Notes: generated from the letters alone by a model not told the origin. Shown: positions 11,066-21,439, counted from the first letter of the stretch. The stretch: 64,000 nucleotides of DNA from Astragalus membranaceus (GCA_039519185.1 CM076846.1:73822818-73886817), one strand, 5' to 3'. Numbers and translations are program-made.

Positions 11066-11174
11066 AAATCAAAGATGAAATGATTAGAATGACTAAGAGG
11101 GAGAGTTAGTAGGATTACATAGAGGAGCCAGATCTTGAGAAATCTGACGTCGTCTCGGTAGCGGGAAGAGAGAC

Positions 11175-11565
11175 AAACTACATACTGTGGATCTCTCTTT
11201 TAAGCACTGGAAGACAGTAATTGTGAGGCTTTAAGCCACCTTGGAACAAAGAGTTACGATTGAGAAGAAGATGCTGCGGTGTAACAGTTGCTGCTACATG
11301 ACCTTACAAAAATAGCAAACCGTTAGAAGGATTTTACAAATAAATGGTAGAATAAATGGCACAAACTTTCTTCCAAGTAATTTATTACAATACCTTCTTT
11401 GCATGACTGAACAAATTTAACAGCATCCATTGTAGTAATATGCTCCATCACAACCTTCAGCTGTGGAAGCCTTTGAACTAACAGCTATAAAATGGTTTCA
11501 ATATAGACTTTTTCCCGGTCAATAACATCAACCTCTGGATTTGTAACCTCTCCATGAACCTGTCA
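11175..11565 (-). pseudogene. Captured fragment of dihydroorotase
   Basis: Dihydroorotase closes carbamoyl-aspartate to dihydroorotate in pyrimidine synthesis. Minus-strand exon sequence reads VHGEVTNPEVDVIDREKVYI, ETIL, a stop, LLVQRLPQLKVVMEHITTMD and AVKFVQSCKEG (11565-11395). After an intron it continues TVTPQHLLLNRNSLFQGGLK and PHNYCLPVLKREIHS (11300-11185). The MEHITT segment is characteristic of the plant/bacterial type II enzyme. A stop in the first exon and loss of both ends make it non-functional. Confidence 0.85.
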
Positions 11566-11794
11566 TGTATACTAATTCACAGATAAGAAAGTACAACGAA
11601 AACTTTTTGAGTGCTTTATATATACATGAAAGACCTGCATAGAGAAGGAAACAAGTCAATGGCCCACACAAATTCTATTACAAAGGTGTAAGAATTAATC
11701 CAGGAACAATGTTAACTTATCATAACTGATTTAGAATGAGAATCCAGGGCAAGCATGGCAGCATAGAGCATGAAATAAATTATTAAACTTTATA

Positions 11795-12350
11795 CATCAG
11801 TATATGAACCATATATAAAGTCTAACACAAAAAAACAAACAAAAAATTGCGGAAATATAAAGAAAGAAACACAAAATAGCCACAAATAAAGGTAAATAAA
11901 TTACCAATAATGGTAAATCTTGCTCAATCATTTCTTCAAGAACAGAATAACAGTTTCCAAACAGATCTGTAACACCAGACTCTGAAATAAGCATTACCTC
12001 TTTCTGGCTTTTAGCTAACTCCATTTCCAGAGCAGAAACAGTTTTTTCTGCAGCCTGATATCGTCGCACAGCATCCATCATCGCAGAGCAGAGCAGAAAC
12101 AGTTTTTTCTGGAGAAGTCACGATTTGGAAAGCTCGCGATTTGGGGTTTTAGGGTTCTTGCTCGCGGTGTGTTCGATTCTTGCTGCATCTAGAACGAAAA
12201 TGAAAACCCTTGAGAAGAAAACGAAAACGAAAGCTAGAATGAAGAAAACGAAAACGAAAGCTTACCTGAATGTGGTCGATTCTGCCATTGCAATCTTCGA
12301 TTAGGGTTCTGCCATTGAACTTCTCTTCGATCTGTTGAAGTTCTGTCATT
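11795..12350 (-). other. Promoter-proximal exons of the CACTA-A transcript (unrecognised)
   Basis: Two short minus-strand frames begin here: 12349 onward (MTELQQIEEKFNGRTLIEDC) and 12081-11890 (MMDAVRRYQAAEKTVSALEM, then LAKSQKEVMLISESGVTDLF). The second looks like a helical/coiled-coil N-terminus. No family was recognised. They are nearest the 12955 end and could supply the start codon of a chimeric transcript running through the downstream captured fragments (inference). Confidence 0.35.
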
Positions 12351-12649
12351 GAACTTATCAGTAAGCAAAACTTAAAAGAAGATTGAGAGATGAGAATATT
12401 ACGATGAAGAGAACGGGATCAGAGGTTTTGGCAGAGAAACAAATAAGAAACGAAGAGAACGAGATTTAGAGAGAGAGAGAGAATACCTCACCCAGAAAGC
12501 GATTCATGCGAACCCCCTCTCTCTCTCCATGGGTGCGGCGCTGGAAGTGGGTTGGAAAATTAGGGTTCCTAACTGAGAGATTGAGAGAGGCGTGGGAACT
12601 GAGAGAGTGATGGGAACGAGAGCACGCGTTTTGGGAGTTGAAAGAGGGA

Positions 12650-12945
12650 ATATTTTGATATTATTTTAGTACTTTAGAAGTCAGGCGTATATTCGCTTGA
12701 CTTTAAAACTTTACCTCTTAATTACAAGTTTGCCACCGTGTCTACTTATGTAGTCAGGCGCCTGATAGCATGACTTTAAAAGTCTAATTTTTTTGCTATT
12801 TTTTCACTTTAGAAGTCAGGCGTGTATTCGCTTGACTTTAAAACTTGCGAGTTTTGCCACTTAATTACAAGTTTGCCACCGCGTCAACATATAAAGTCAG
12901 GCATCTGAGCGCCTGACTTTAAATGTCTAATTCTTTTCCTGATTT
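12650..12945. repeat. CACTA-A subterminal repeats, 5' side
   Basis: Repeats of AGAAGTCAGGCGT, TTCGCTTGACTTTAAAAC and the linker AATTACAAGTTTGCCACCG, which recur in the same order at 19565-19925. Confidence 0.8.
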
Positions 12946-12955
12946 TGCACTAGTG

Positions 12956-13374
12956 ACGGCGCCCATGCGGGCGCCAGATCCTGCGCCAAGAGGCAGCAAC
13001 CGGATCACCCAGTCAAGGCGCCCATGAGGGCGCCAGATCTTGCTCCAAGAGGCGGCCTCCATGACACCATGGCAAAGCGCCTTTGGCGCCCATGAGGGCT
13101 CCGTCAACAACGCAAAAGAAAGCAGAAATCAACACTTACTGACAAGAAGAGATGTTGAAGCAAGCAAACCCTACCTCCCTTCTCCTCTTTAAGTAGGCGC
13201 TCCAAGACAGCTTGTTCCCTGCTCCTCCACAAAATTTCAAAGTGTGGACCACAAGACAAAGGCCCACCTATTTATAAAAAATAGTCAGGACGGCGGCCCA
13301 CACAACTTCACAAAACTTGACAAATCCTTCAAGCCAAGACCATCCTCCGAAATAATCTCGGCTTGGGGGGCAAC
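12956..13374. other. Continuation of the Tat tandem array and 3' untranslated region
   Basis: Degenerate GGCGCCCATGAGGGCGCC units (12956-13110) resume after the ACG duplication, followed by spacer sequence and the polypurine tract CTTGGGGGG at 13361-13370. A TATA-like word lies at 13266-13284 on the minus strand. Confidence 0.6.
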
Positions 13375-13740
13375 TGTTCTGGACTGGACCAAGAGGTCCA
13401 TTAGCAAAACCAGGGGGTGCGTTTAGCAAGCGATAATGATCATCCCAACCAAATCAGCCCATATCCACAACACACAAGCCCAACATGCTTGGACGGTCTA
13501 GATCGACTCTACCAATCCGACGACCCACGAACGGGCACGATTTCCTATAAATACAGGCAAACTTTGCCCTAAATGAGGTTCAATCTCTAATCCCTAGTAC
13601 CTTCACTCATATACTCTCTATACTGACTTGAGCGTCGGAGTGGCTTTGCAGGTACCCCCCCCCCCCCCCCTGCGGGCGCTCACTGACCTACAGCCAGGAC
13701 AGCAAGGGACCTACCAACAGCAGCCTACCAAATTACTGGT
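13375..13740 (+). repeat. 3' LTR of the Tat-lineage element (end approximate)
   Basis: Starts TGTTCTGGAC directly after the polypurine tract plus CAAC. It contains a TATA box CCTATAAATACAG at 13544-13556 and the Tat-typical CTGACTTGAGCGTCGGAGTG at about 13623. A GGTACC followed by a 17-base C run lies at 13652-13670. The 3' boundary is uncertain (13700-13745). Confidence 0.6.
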
Positions 13741-14169
13741 AGGTACAGAACAATGTCTTGTTTTTGTTGTGAAAATACCTCTGTATGGAGTTTTGTTACT
13801 AATTTTATATTGTGGATTGGATTTTGTTTGGACTAATTGTAAGGTGACTCTAATGTTGGGTCATAATTGATACCTTGTTCCCTTGACGTGTGGGTGAGTA
13901 CAACTATATATATATATATATATAAAAGGAAACATTACGGGATGAGGATCCCAGGAATTGTAGCATACTTGGAGAGGAAATTCATGATCACCAAATACGA
14001 AAAGGGCATCGTGAGATGTGGTAAGGGTTTCGAAACAACTCATTGAGATTTAAAATCTCACTATTTATTTTTTGTTGTACTTTACAGACAAGAAAGGCAA
14101 GAACAAAAAGGAAGAAGGGCAGGCTAAGGAGGCTAAGGAGTTGCATTACTTCACTTGAGGTGGGGGAAG
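13741..14169. other. Unassigned spacer with a (TA)n run
   Basis: No gene or element recognised. A short TA microsatellite is at 13904-13923, and AAGAAAGGCAAGAACAAAAA precedes the Athila LTR. Possibly an old LTR remnant. Confidence 0.3.
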
Positions 14170-15778
14170 TGATAACTCTATTTTATATAGAGTTATTTAT
14201 GCATCTAAACATAACTAATTGCTTGAAATCAAGTGTAATATGTGTTAAATATAGTAGTATGAATAAAATAACAACATTTATGGTTTCAAGATGAATGTCA
14301 TTCATAATTTAGCACTTTGTATATATACTGGTATGTTTGATGTGTTTGTTCAGTGCACCTGCAGTTGATGCACCTGCACCAGGAAAACAACAGTGCATCT
14401 GCACTAAATACATTTACAACAGGGCAACTGCACTAAGGTGCATCTGCACCATCCCGCACTAAAGACAGATTACCCAACATTGGAAGCACCTCAAACCATA
14501 CCAATGCATAAACACCTCAATGGCATCATGCTTAGTGACAAGTCACATGGAGGCACATGCCAACATGCAAAAGGAAGCGCCTACAATAGAAGACCATCAT
14601 GAAGGGTCATTCATAAGGGACACATGGCCTTCCACGATTGGACCACTCTCTGAAGTTGAGTGTTGGACTCAATCCCCTTCATCATAGTTCTGAAAAGTAA
14701 CCATGGTTAAGCCTCCTTAGGTTAACTTGATCTCCAAGCAAAACCTCACTTGAAGGAAACCTCCAAGGCTATATAAAGGCTTCCACTTCTCACTTGAAAA
14801 ATATACCATTACATACACATTCCATTATAGTCTATAATCATTTCCTTTCTTGTATTTTATTTCTTTTTATAATTTTAAGTTAGTAGTTAGTTTGCAAGAA
14901 GGTAAAGAAGGAATTGACGACTTCTCCCTTCACTTCTTCATCTTAGTTAGGTGCAGGAAATCAGTGCATCTGCACTGCTGGGCAAACTTATGCAAGAGTA
15001 CTTCAATCAGTGTAATCTCTACCCTGTTGATATCTCTTGTACTTTCCATTATATCAACATGTTTTATTCCATTTATCTTTGCCTTGCAATGCATATTATG
15101 AGCTAAACCTCTTTGGTTGAGATGTTCTAACTTTATAATGAGCTTTTGAGTAAGTTATTGTTCTTTTAAGTGTTGTATGCATTTTGGTTCTTGTGTTATA
15201 CTACATCCATCTTATTTTAAGGTTGATCGCTTAGAATAAGTAGAGTTATATTCACAGACATGGTTTATAACTAGAAATCAATACTAATAAGGGTGAGTGT
15301 TTTAATGAAGGCTTTGTTAACTTGCGTAATAAAGAAAACTTTGTTAAAACCATGTTAAGTCCTAGACATAGGATAACATAGTCCTTAGGGTGATACAGTG
15401 GGTACTTCAAAGGCAAGAGTGAATTTATTTATCAAGCCTAGACATAGGAAGCTTGTAACGAAACTCTGAAGAAAGTAGCTGAAAGGCACATACTGATGCA
15501 GCTGCACTCAATGCATCTGCACCACATAAACACACAAACTCTCAAAAGTGAATTATTTAGTGAAGACATCTCAACTATCATTCTCAACTAATTTCCTCTA
15601 CATTTTATTACTTATTTACATTTTGTTTACTTATCACCATCATCCCAATTTGTGAGTAGTATAGTTCACACTAATTTATACACTTTTAAACTACAAGAGT
15701 TAATCCAATCCCTGTGGGTTCGATGTTTTATACTACTTGTTTGTGACTGTGTATACTTGCACATATTTCCACACACCA
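14170..15778 (+). repeat. 5' LTR of the Athila/Calypso-like element
   Basis: Begins TGATAACTCTATTTTATA and ends near CACACACCA just before AAGTTTTTGGCG. About 1.6 kb; no ORF of note. Five copies of the GTGCANCTGCAC motif are clustered at 14353-14450. Confidence 0.75.
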
Positions 15779-15784
15779 AGTTTT

Positions 15785-15802
15785 TGGCGTCGTTGCCGGG
15801 GA
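15785..15802 (+). other. Primer-binding site, Athila type
   Basis: TGGCGTCGTTGCCGGGGA, one base off the usual Athila/Calypso site TGGCGCCGTTGCCGGGGA (tRNA-Asp type). It fixes the plus orientation. Confidence 0.85.
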
Positions 15803-15949
15803 TTGCCATTAATTTTTGTTGTTTAGATTTATAAATTAGTGTTTTATTACTCTGGTAGTTTGTTTCTTAGTGCAGGTGCACAGGATGCACTAGCTTATGC
15901 ACAGGGCCAAATCACCAGAAATTGAATTAGATCCAGAGATAGAGAGAAG

Positions 15950-17179
15950 GTTTAGAAAGTTGTTGAGACTCTAAAAACAAAGATTACAAAGTTGCAGAAA
16001 CTCAATGTCTCATCAAGGTGAAGGACAAGGCTCAAAACCAGCCTCTGTTAGAGGAGGTCCAGGCACATGGGACCAATAGGTATGATTAATGATAGAAATA
16101 GGCCCGTGAGGGATTATGCTATGTTTAATCATCAAAATATGCAAACAAGTATAGCAAGACCTCATATTGATGCTGTGCATTTTGAATTTAAACCCATGAT
16201 GTTCCAAATGCTACAAACAATTGGTCAATATGGTGGATCTCTCCATGAGGATCCCCATAAAAAATGCCTGAATGAGAAATGATATTACATCTTTTAGACA
16301 AAAAGAATTTGAATCATTGTTTGAAGCTTGGGAAAGATGGAAAGAGCTTTTAAGAAAATGTCCATATCATGGTCTGCCTGTCATTATTCAAATAGAAACT
16401 TTTTATAATAGTTTAAAACCCCAAACCAGAATAATGCTTGATGCATCATCTGGGGGTGTGTTATTAAACTTGTCTTATAATGAAGCATGTGAATTAATTG
16501 ATAGAATTGCAACAAATAGTTCTAGTTGGCCTACTGAGAGGGTGAGTGCCCAAAAAAGACCATCAGGGGTACATGAAATTAGTGATGTATCAGCCCTATC
16601 CGCTCAGTTACCCTCACTGAGAAACATGTTTAAAAACTTCACTTCAACCAGTGCACCTGCACTTAGTGCAGCTGCACTAACAGAAAACACTGCAGCAGCC
16701 ACAGAACAAGCCCCTCCAGGATCTACAAGTTGTGTGTATTGTGGAGGAGGTCACTTGTATGAGGAATGTCCTAGCAACCCTTTCTCTGTCAATTTTGTAG
16801 GATACAATAACAACCCTTACTCTAACACCTATAACCCTGGCTGGGGGTACCACCCAAATTTTAGATGGAACAATACTAGTGCACCTTCACCTAATGCATC
16901 TACACCAATCACACCACCAGGATTCCAATCACAGAACTACCAAAGACAACAACCACCTGCCAATGATAACTCCTTAGAAGCCTTGCTCAAATCCTTCATT
17001 AGTGAAACTAGAACAGCTAGGCAAGCACAAGATGCATCTATAAAGAATTTGGAGAATCAAGTGGGACAATTAGCAACAGCTCTGTATCAAAGACCAATAG
17101 GTACACTACCATCAAATACAGAAGCTACCACATCCCACGGGCCAAGTAAGGAACAGGTGACGGTCATTTCTCTTAGAAA
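15950..17179 (+). pseudogene. Athila/Calypso gag, internally deleted and truncated
   Basis: Gag forms the nucleocapsid. An N-terminal stretch from about 15950 to 16270 has stops and an early frame. The main open stretch 16272-17179 reads DITSFRQKEFESLFEAWERW, the conserved Athila gag core, and ends in a zinc knuckle CVYCGGGHLYEEC (C-x2-C-x4-H-x4-C, about 16735-16772). Between EDPHK (about 16258) and the core, roughly 60 conserved residues are missing. A proline/asparagine-rich linker and a coiled segment (SIKNLENQVGQLATALYQ) follow. Residues after ISLRN come from the CACTA end inserted at 17180. In gag the dodecamer motif encodes SAPALSAAAL. Non-functional. Confidence 0.85.
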
Positions 17180-17420
17180 CACTACAACATTTGGACCCTA
17201 CGGCAACCCCTAATCTTGCAACGCAAAAAAAAACCGTTGCCTTAGAGATCAATGACAACGGTTTTTAGACCCCGTTGATGATTCATGTTTTTTAAAAAAA
17301 AAAAATTATTGGCAACGGTTCAAAACCGTTGCCATACGGTCTACAGCAACGGTTTTTTGTTTAATCATTAGGCAACGGCTCATAAACGTTGCCATATGGA
17401 AAATTATTAAAAAATAAAAA
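17180..17420 (+). mobile_element. CACTA-D: one terminus with subterminal repeats
   Basis: Starts CACTACAACATTTGG at 17180, breaking the Athila gag. It is followed by paired copies of GGCAACGG and AACCGTTGCC (17205-17390), which can fold back. No matching second end ending GTTGTAGTG was found nearby, so the element is truncated or its other end lies past later rearrangements. The subterminal words resemble, but differ from, those of CACTA-E (GGCCACGG). Confidence 0.65.
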
Positions 17421-17522
17421 TTTAGCCGCTAAATATTACCGCGTTTTCTGAATTCCCCAAATTTTTGTGGCAAACAAAAACATCAAACACCAAAAATTTA
17501 ATTTCACAAAGTTGAACCCAGT
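17421..17522. other. CACTA-D internal or flanking sequence
   Basis: AT-rich, nothing recognised. Confidence 0.3.
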
Positions 17523-18035
17523 TGTAGGGCTGGAAATGAGTCGAGCTGATTCGAACTTGGTTCAGCTCGGCTCGATTCAATAAGAATCGGCTCAGCTCGT
17601 AGCTCGACTCGAGTTTGACATGAATTTTTTTTCCAGCTCAACTCGACTCAACTCAAGCTCGTGAGCAGCTTGATTCAGCTCGTTAGCTCGGCTCGCAAGA
17701 ATAAAAAATTGAAAAAAAAACTCATTTTTTTTTGGTAAAAAATCAAAAAATTGAATATTTTTGACATTTTAAAATAGCAATTTACTAGTAGTTTTGAATG
17801 AAATAATTACCTAATTGAAAATATAAATATAATTATAATATTTTTGTTTACCTATCTCATGAGTTTCATAAAAAAAGTATAAACAATAAACAAGCATAAT
17901 AATAAAATATTTTGATAATTGTATAATGATATAATAATTAGTGCTAAACAAATTGCACCAACCAATAAACAAAAAAACCTTGCTCTAGGAGCACAAAATG
18001 CATAACATAGATCATATTGAAATAAAAATGATAAG

Positions 18036-18080
<45 letters not shown>

Positions 18081-18083
18081 TAT

Positions 18084-18335
18084 ATAGGGAGCGTATTAAG
18101 TGTCATAATGAGAAAATGAGAACTCTTAATTATCTCACCATTAGATTGAAACTAACGATCTAGATTATCTCCTTAATTATAGGGTCTCATGTGATTTGTA
18201 ACTAAAAACGAAATAGCCACACAACATTTCAACATCCTATAATTGAGGTAATCTAAATCGTTTATTTTAATCTAACAGTTATAATGATTAGTTCTCATTT
18301 TCTCATTATGAGCACTAGTTCTCACCTGATACGTT

Positions 18336-18337
<2 letters not shown>
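18084..18337. mobile_element. Small inverted-repeat element (MITE) in a TA microsatellite
   Basis: About 254 bp. The left end is GGGAGCGTATTAAGTGTCAT and the right end inverted is GGAACGTATCAGGTGAGAAC. Both arms contain CATAATGAGAAAATGAGAAC. It is flanked by long (TA)n tracts, so no target duplication can be read. Non-coding. Confidence 0.55.

Positions 18338-18408
<71 letters not shown>
18338..18408. repeat. (TA)n microsatellite
   Basis: About 70 bp of TA. Similar runs lie at 18038-18076 and 18665-18713. Confidence 0.95.
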
Positions 18409-18412
<4 letters not shown>

Positions 18413-18597
18413 GCTGGTTCATGAACCAAACGAGTCGAACTATACCTAGCTCAAGTTCGGCTCATTTATTTAACGAGCTCAATCTCCAACTCAAGTTCAA
18501 CTCATTTGGTTCATGAACCAAGTTCAACGAGCTATTTATCGAGTCGAATTTTGAACTATGTTCGAGTTGGTTCAGTTCATTGCCAACCTTACCCAGT

Positions 18598-18663
18598 GGC
18601 TTCTATTTGTAAATTTGGGTCTTACCACTCAACCAATACTGGCTAATTGTTTGTTTTTACAAG

Positions 18664-18717
<54 letters not shown>

Positions 18718-19559
18718 TAATACAAAAATATATTTATATACCAATAGATAAAACAAAGAAATGTAGGGGTTGGGGCCTCCATTGCTTGTTAATTGCATGT
18801 CTTCTTAAAAATTATTTTTTCTTAGAAGATTAATTGTTGATAAATTTCTTATGTGGATTTTAATTTATACTATAAAACATGGAGTAATCTATGGGGCCAA
18901 TTTGATAAAAATATAGCCCAATTAGGGGCCCAAATTTTAAAATTTGAACAGGGCCTCTAAGTTGTTTGGGACGGCCCTGCCACTTTGGCTAGCCTACAGC
19001 TTTACCACCGTTGAATCGATCAAGATCAATGCACTACATTACGCCTCGGTCCTAAAAACTCGGAGACACGCTCCACTCCACCACTAGCACGGATAGTGTG
19101 GTCAAAATATCTTCGCTTCGATTTCTTTGGCACTCTTGCACGTCTATCTTGACCGCTTCAACGACACCATGATACCCTACCATGTACACTACCATGGTGT
19201 CGTAACCATTAAATGTTAGGAAAAAGGGACGCGCTTAGAAGTTTTTTATTCATTAAGGGTGTTTTGGTCATTTCTCAGGGTTTGGGGGTGTGTGGTGAGT
19301 GTTGAACCAAGGTCAAACACTCTTTGTTTTGTATGATAACAAATTACAATCTGTTTACTAATGGTTATAGTTGAACCAAAGCACGAGGCATGAACCAAAG
19401 CACAAGATATCTTAAAGTGTAGCAGCTCGGAGGAGAAGCTACTCAAGCGTTCAAGACTTATGTGTTATTTTGCTTTCCATAGTACGCCTGTAAGATCCCG
19501 TCACTTCAGCTCTATGACTTTTGTAGTTGAGAGATGATCTTTTAAAATATAACTGTTTT
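18598..19559. other. Unassigned intergenic stretch
   Basis: Contains a (TA)n run at 18665-18713. I see no gene or recognisable element end, and short frames (19246-19446) look random. Confidence 0.4.
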
Positions 19560-19925
19560 CACTAGTGCAAAACTAGGATTAGAATTATACATTTAAAGTC
19601 AGGCGCTCAGATGCCTGACTACATAAGTAGACACGCTGGCAAACTTGTAATTAAGAGGCAAAACTCGCGAGTTTTAAAGTCAAGCGAATACACGCCTAAC
19701 TTCTAAAGTGAAGAAATAGGAAAAAAATTAGACTTTAGAAGTCAGGCGTGTATTCGCCTGACTACATAAGTAGACACGGTGGCAAACTTGTAATTAAAGG
19801 TGAAATTCTTTTTTTCTATTTTAGTACTTTAGAAGTCAGGCGCATACACGCCTGACTTCTAAAGTACTTTAAAAGTCACGCGTATACACGCCTGACTTCT
19901 GAAGTACTAAAATATCTTAATTCTT
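19560..19925. repeat. CACTA-B 5' subterminal repeats
   Basis: Several copies of AAGTCAGGCGTGTATTCGCC-like units in both orientations, plus CTTGTAATTAAGAGGCAAAA linkers, as in CACTA-A 12650-12945. Confidence 0.85.
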
Positions 19926-20580
19926 TTCTTCTATTCACGTTTTTCTCCCTCACCCTCACCCTCACCCTTTCTTTCCTCATGCTCACTCCCGTAGCTCACC
20001 CTTTCCTCTCCCTCAAGGAGCTAACCCTAATTCACTCTCACTCCTTTCCATCACTTCCGAGGAACAAGAGATCGAGCTTCAGCAACAATGGTGCGTATCT
20101 CCTCTTTCCCTCCCGTCTCTCCTCTTTCCTTGCGCCGTTCTTTAACCCTAATTCGCTCTCACTCCTTTCCATCACTTCCGAGAAACAAGAGATCGAGCTT
20201 CAGCGTGCGTATCTCCTCTTTCCCTCCCGTCTCTCCTCTTCAATTCCTTGCGCCGTTCTTCTCTTCGTCTTCTTCACCTAGCTCTGCTAGGGTTTCACGA
20301 TCTCAAACTCAGATGCAACGATTAACGCATGCAACTGCTTTAATCTTGCAACACAGACACACTGGAATGGGTAATCGTAAAAAACCCTTTGTTTTTTACT
20401 TCTGATTTCCACGCAACCGAAAACCCTAATCTGAGTTTTTGGTTTTTACAGGGATACGGTTGCTGGGTTTTGAATACGATGAAGGAACAAGAACAACGAA
20501 GGTATAACGAACAGTTCTCTCACTAATCTGCGAACCCTAATCTATGAACCCTAATCTGTGAACCCTTCAGTCAGGTAAAC
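19926..20580 (+). promoter_or_regulatory. CACTA-B leader with internal duplication
   Basis: A pyrimidine-rich leader followed by a tandem duplication. The block with CACTCCTTTCCATCACTTCC and AGAGATCGAGCTTCAGC is at about 20027-20130 and again at 20150-20240. Short frames start here (ATG at 20088), possibly the start of the chimeric transcript. No protein family recognised. Confidence 0.45.
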
Positions 20581-21385
20581 GCCATTTCACACCGCACTTT
20601 TACTTTCTTCTGGGTTATTCTTCATTTTGGCTTTTGGGTCATTCTTCATTTTTTGTGATTTCTTCATAAGGTCTGTGAATTTTGGTGTTCTGTGTGTTCT
20701 GTGTGTTCTGTGTCTTCATCAGATTGTACTGCATCAGATTGTACTGCTATGTTTTTGATGCTATATTGGTAGAAAGGCATAAGTGCTATGCTAGATTGTA
20801 TTGCATCAGATTGTACTTGCTGCTATGTTTTTGATGTTATATTGGTAGAAAGGCATAAGTGTTATGTGTTATGTTTGACTTGCTGCTATTGGAGAAATGA
20901 TCTTTTAACCTTTCACTTGCTAAATGGGCTTCGCCATGATTTTAAATGAGCTGAGTTGAGAAAATCCAAGCATCAAGTAGAATGAGAAAATCCATTGTGC
21001 TATTATCAGAGTACACTACACGTCCACACATGTATCTAGAATCTTCTAGAATCAATTAGTTGTGCTGAGTCAGCAGGTTGTTAGGCTAACTCAGCATCTG
21101 TTAGCAAATAGTTACTGTCCATTTCTGTTAGCTCTTATTAGTTGGTTAAGTTCTGTTAGCTTTTGTTAGTTTTCTCTAACTGACTCAAGTCTGTTAGCTC
21201 TCTCACACCTTCGTATCAGAATGATTCAATCAAGTTAAAAAAATTAGTGTTTGCAAAGTTAAAAATTGTTCATTAATAGTTGCTATGCAAAAAAATTTCC
21301 GTTCACTTACCAACACCCTCCAGATATCTGATTTCTGATTTAAATGATTAATGAATTGTTCAATAATGGACTGGTTCAAATCTCA
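20581..21385. other. CACTA-B non-coding interval
   Basis: No gene. A segment with TTCTAGAATCTTCTAGAATC and repeated TTAGCTCT/GTTAGT words (21040-21240) looks like a piece of a copia LTR (tentative). Confidence 0.35.
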
Positions 21386-21389
21386 TTAA

Positions 21390-21439
21390 TCTTTCTGTCA
21401 CAGTTTCTTGAAGACTCTGTTGAAGACCACATAGAGAAG
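21390..21439 (+). pseudogene. TAF5: Captured TAF5 exon, left half (split by CACTA-C)
   Basis: After an acceptor CACAG the frame reads FLEDSVEDHIEK up to the AAG target duplication; it resumes at 28746 as AGALLVEVEKGEGESREEEN. Joined without the insertion this is an acidic linker preceding the GGKQG segment of plant TAF5. Removing CACTA-C and one AAG restores a continuous exon. Confidence 0.7.

Larger units (their letters stand above)
5457..12955 (-). mobile_element. CACTA-A: gene-fragment-carrying CACTA transposon (7,499 bp)
   Basis: Termini are CACTAGTGCAAAAA at 5457 and TTTTGCACTAGTG ending at 12955, with a 3-bp target duplication ACG on both sides (5454-5456, 12956-12958). Both ends carry subterminal repeats built on AAGTCAGGCG/CGCCTGACTT. 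No transposase was found. Instead it holds fragments of at least five unrelated host genes, all on the minus strand, so the putative promoter end is at 12955. It is inserted in the 57-bp array of the Tat element. Mobilisation would need an autonomous relative. Confidence 0.9.
3475..13740 (+). mobile_element. Tat-lineage (Ogre/Retand-like) Ty3/gypsy element, 3' part
   Basis: Visible parts in order are an antisense ORF (3589-4635), a tandem array (4977-5456 continuing at 12956), a polypurine tract (13361-13370) and the start of a 3' LTR in plus orientation (13375). This order (antisense ORF, repeat-rich 3' untranslated region, PPT, LTR) is known for Tat-lineage elements. The left side is cut by the Tekay-like insertion at 3475, so gag and pol are absent. 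CACTA-A (5457-12955, duplication ACG) sits inside the array. The right end near 13740 is approximate. Confidence 0.7.
14170..17179 (+). mobile_element. Athila/Calypso-like Ty3/gypsy element, 5' part
   Basis: A 5' LTR (14170 to about 15778), the Athila-type primer-binding site and a deleted gag are present. The element is cut at 17180 by the end of a CACTA element; pol and 3' LTR are not seen in the window. A 12-bp motif close to GTGCANCTGCAC is scattered through LTR, leader and gag. Confidence 0.85.
17523..18589. mobile_element. hAT-like non-autonomous element with GAGTCGAGCT-type ends
   Basis: The left end AGGGCTGGAAATGAGTCGAG and the right end, which reads AGGTTGGCAATGAACTGA on the other strand, are imperfect inverted repeats. 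The flanks AACCCAGT (17515-17522) and TACCCAGT (18590-18597) match at 7 of 8 bases, fitting an 8-bp hAT duplication. Inner arms repeat GGCTCGA/TCGAGCT words. No transposase. The centre holds a small inverted-repeat element and TA runs. Confidence 0.5.

Noticed and set aside
9074..11565. A resident host gene cluster (topoisomerase II, kinase, dihydroorotase)
   Set aside because: Each is a short internal fragment with missing ends, they are unrelated, and they lie between CACTA termini with a 3-bp target duplication.
18024..18110. Ile/Tyr repeat protein
   Set aside because: Translation of a TA microsatellite.
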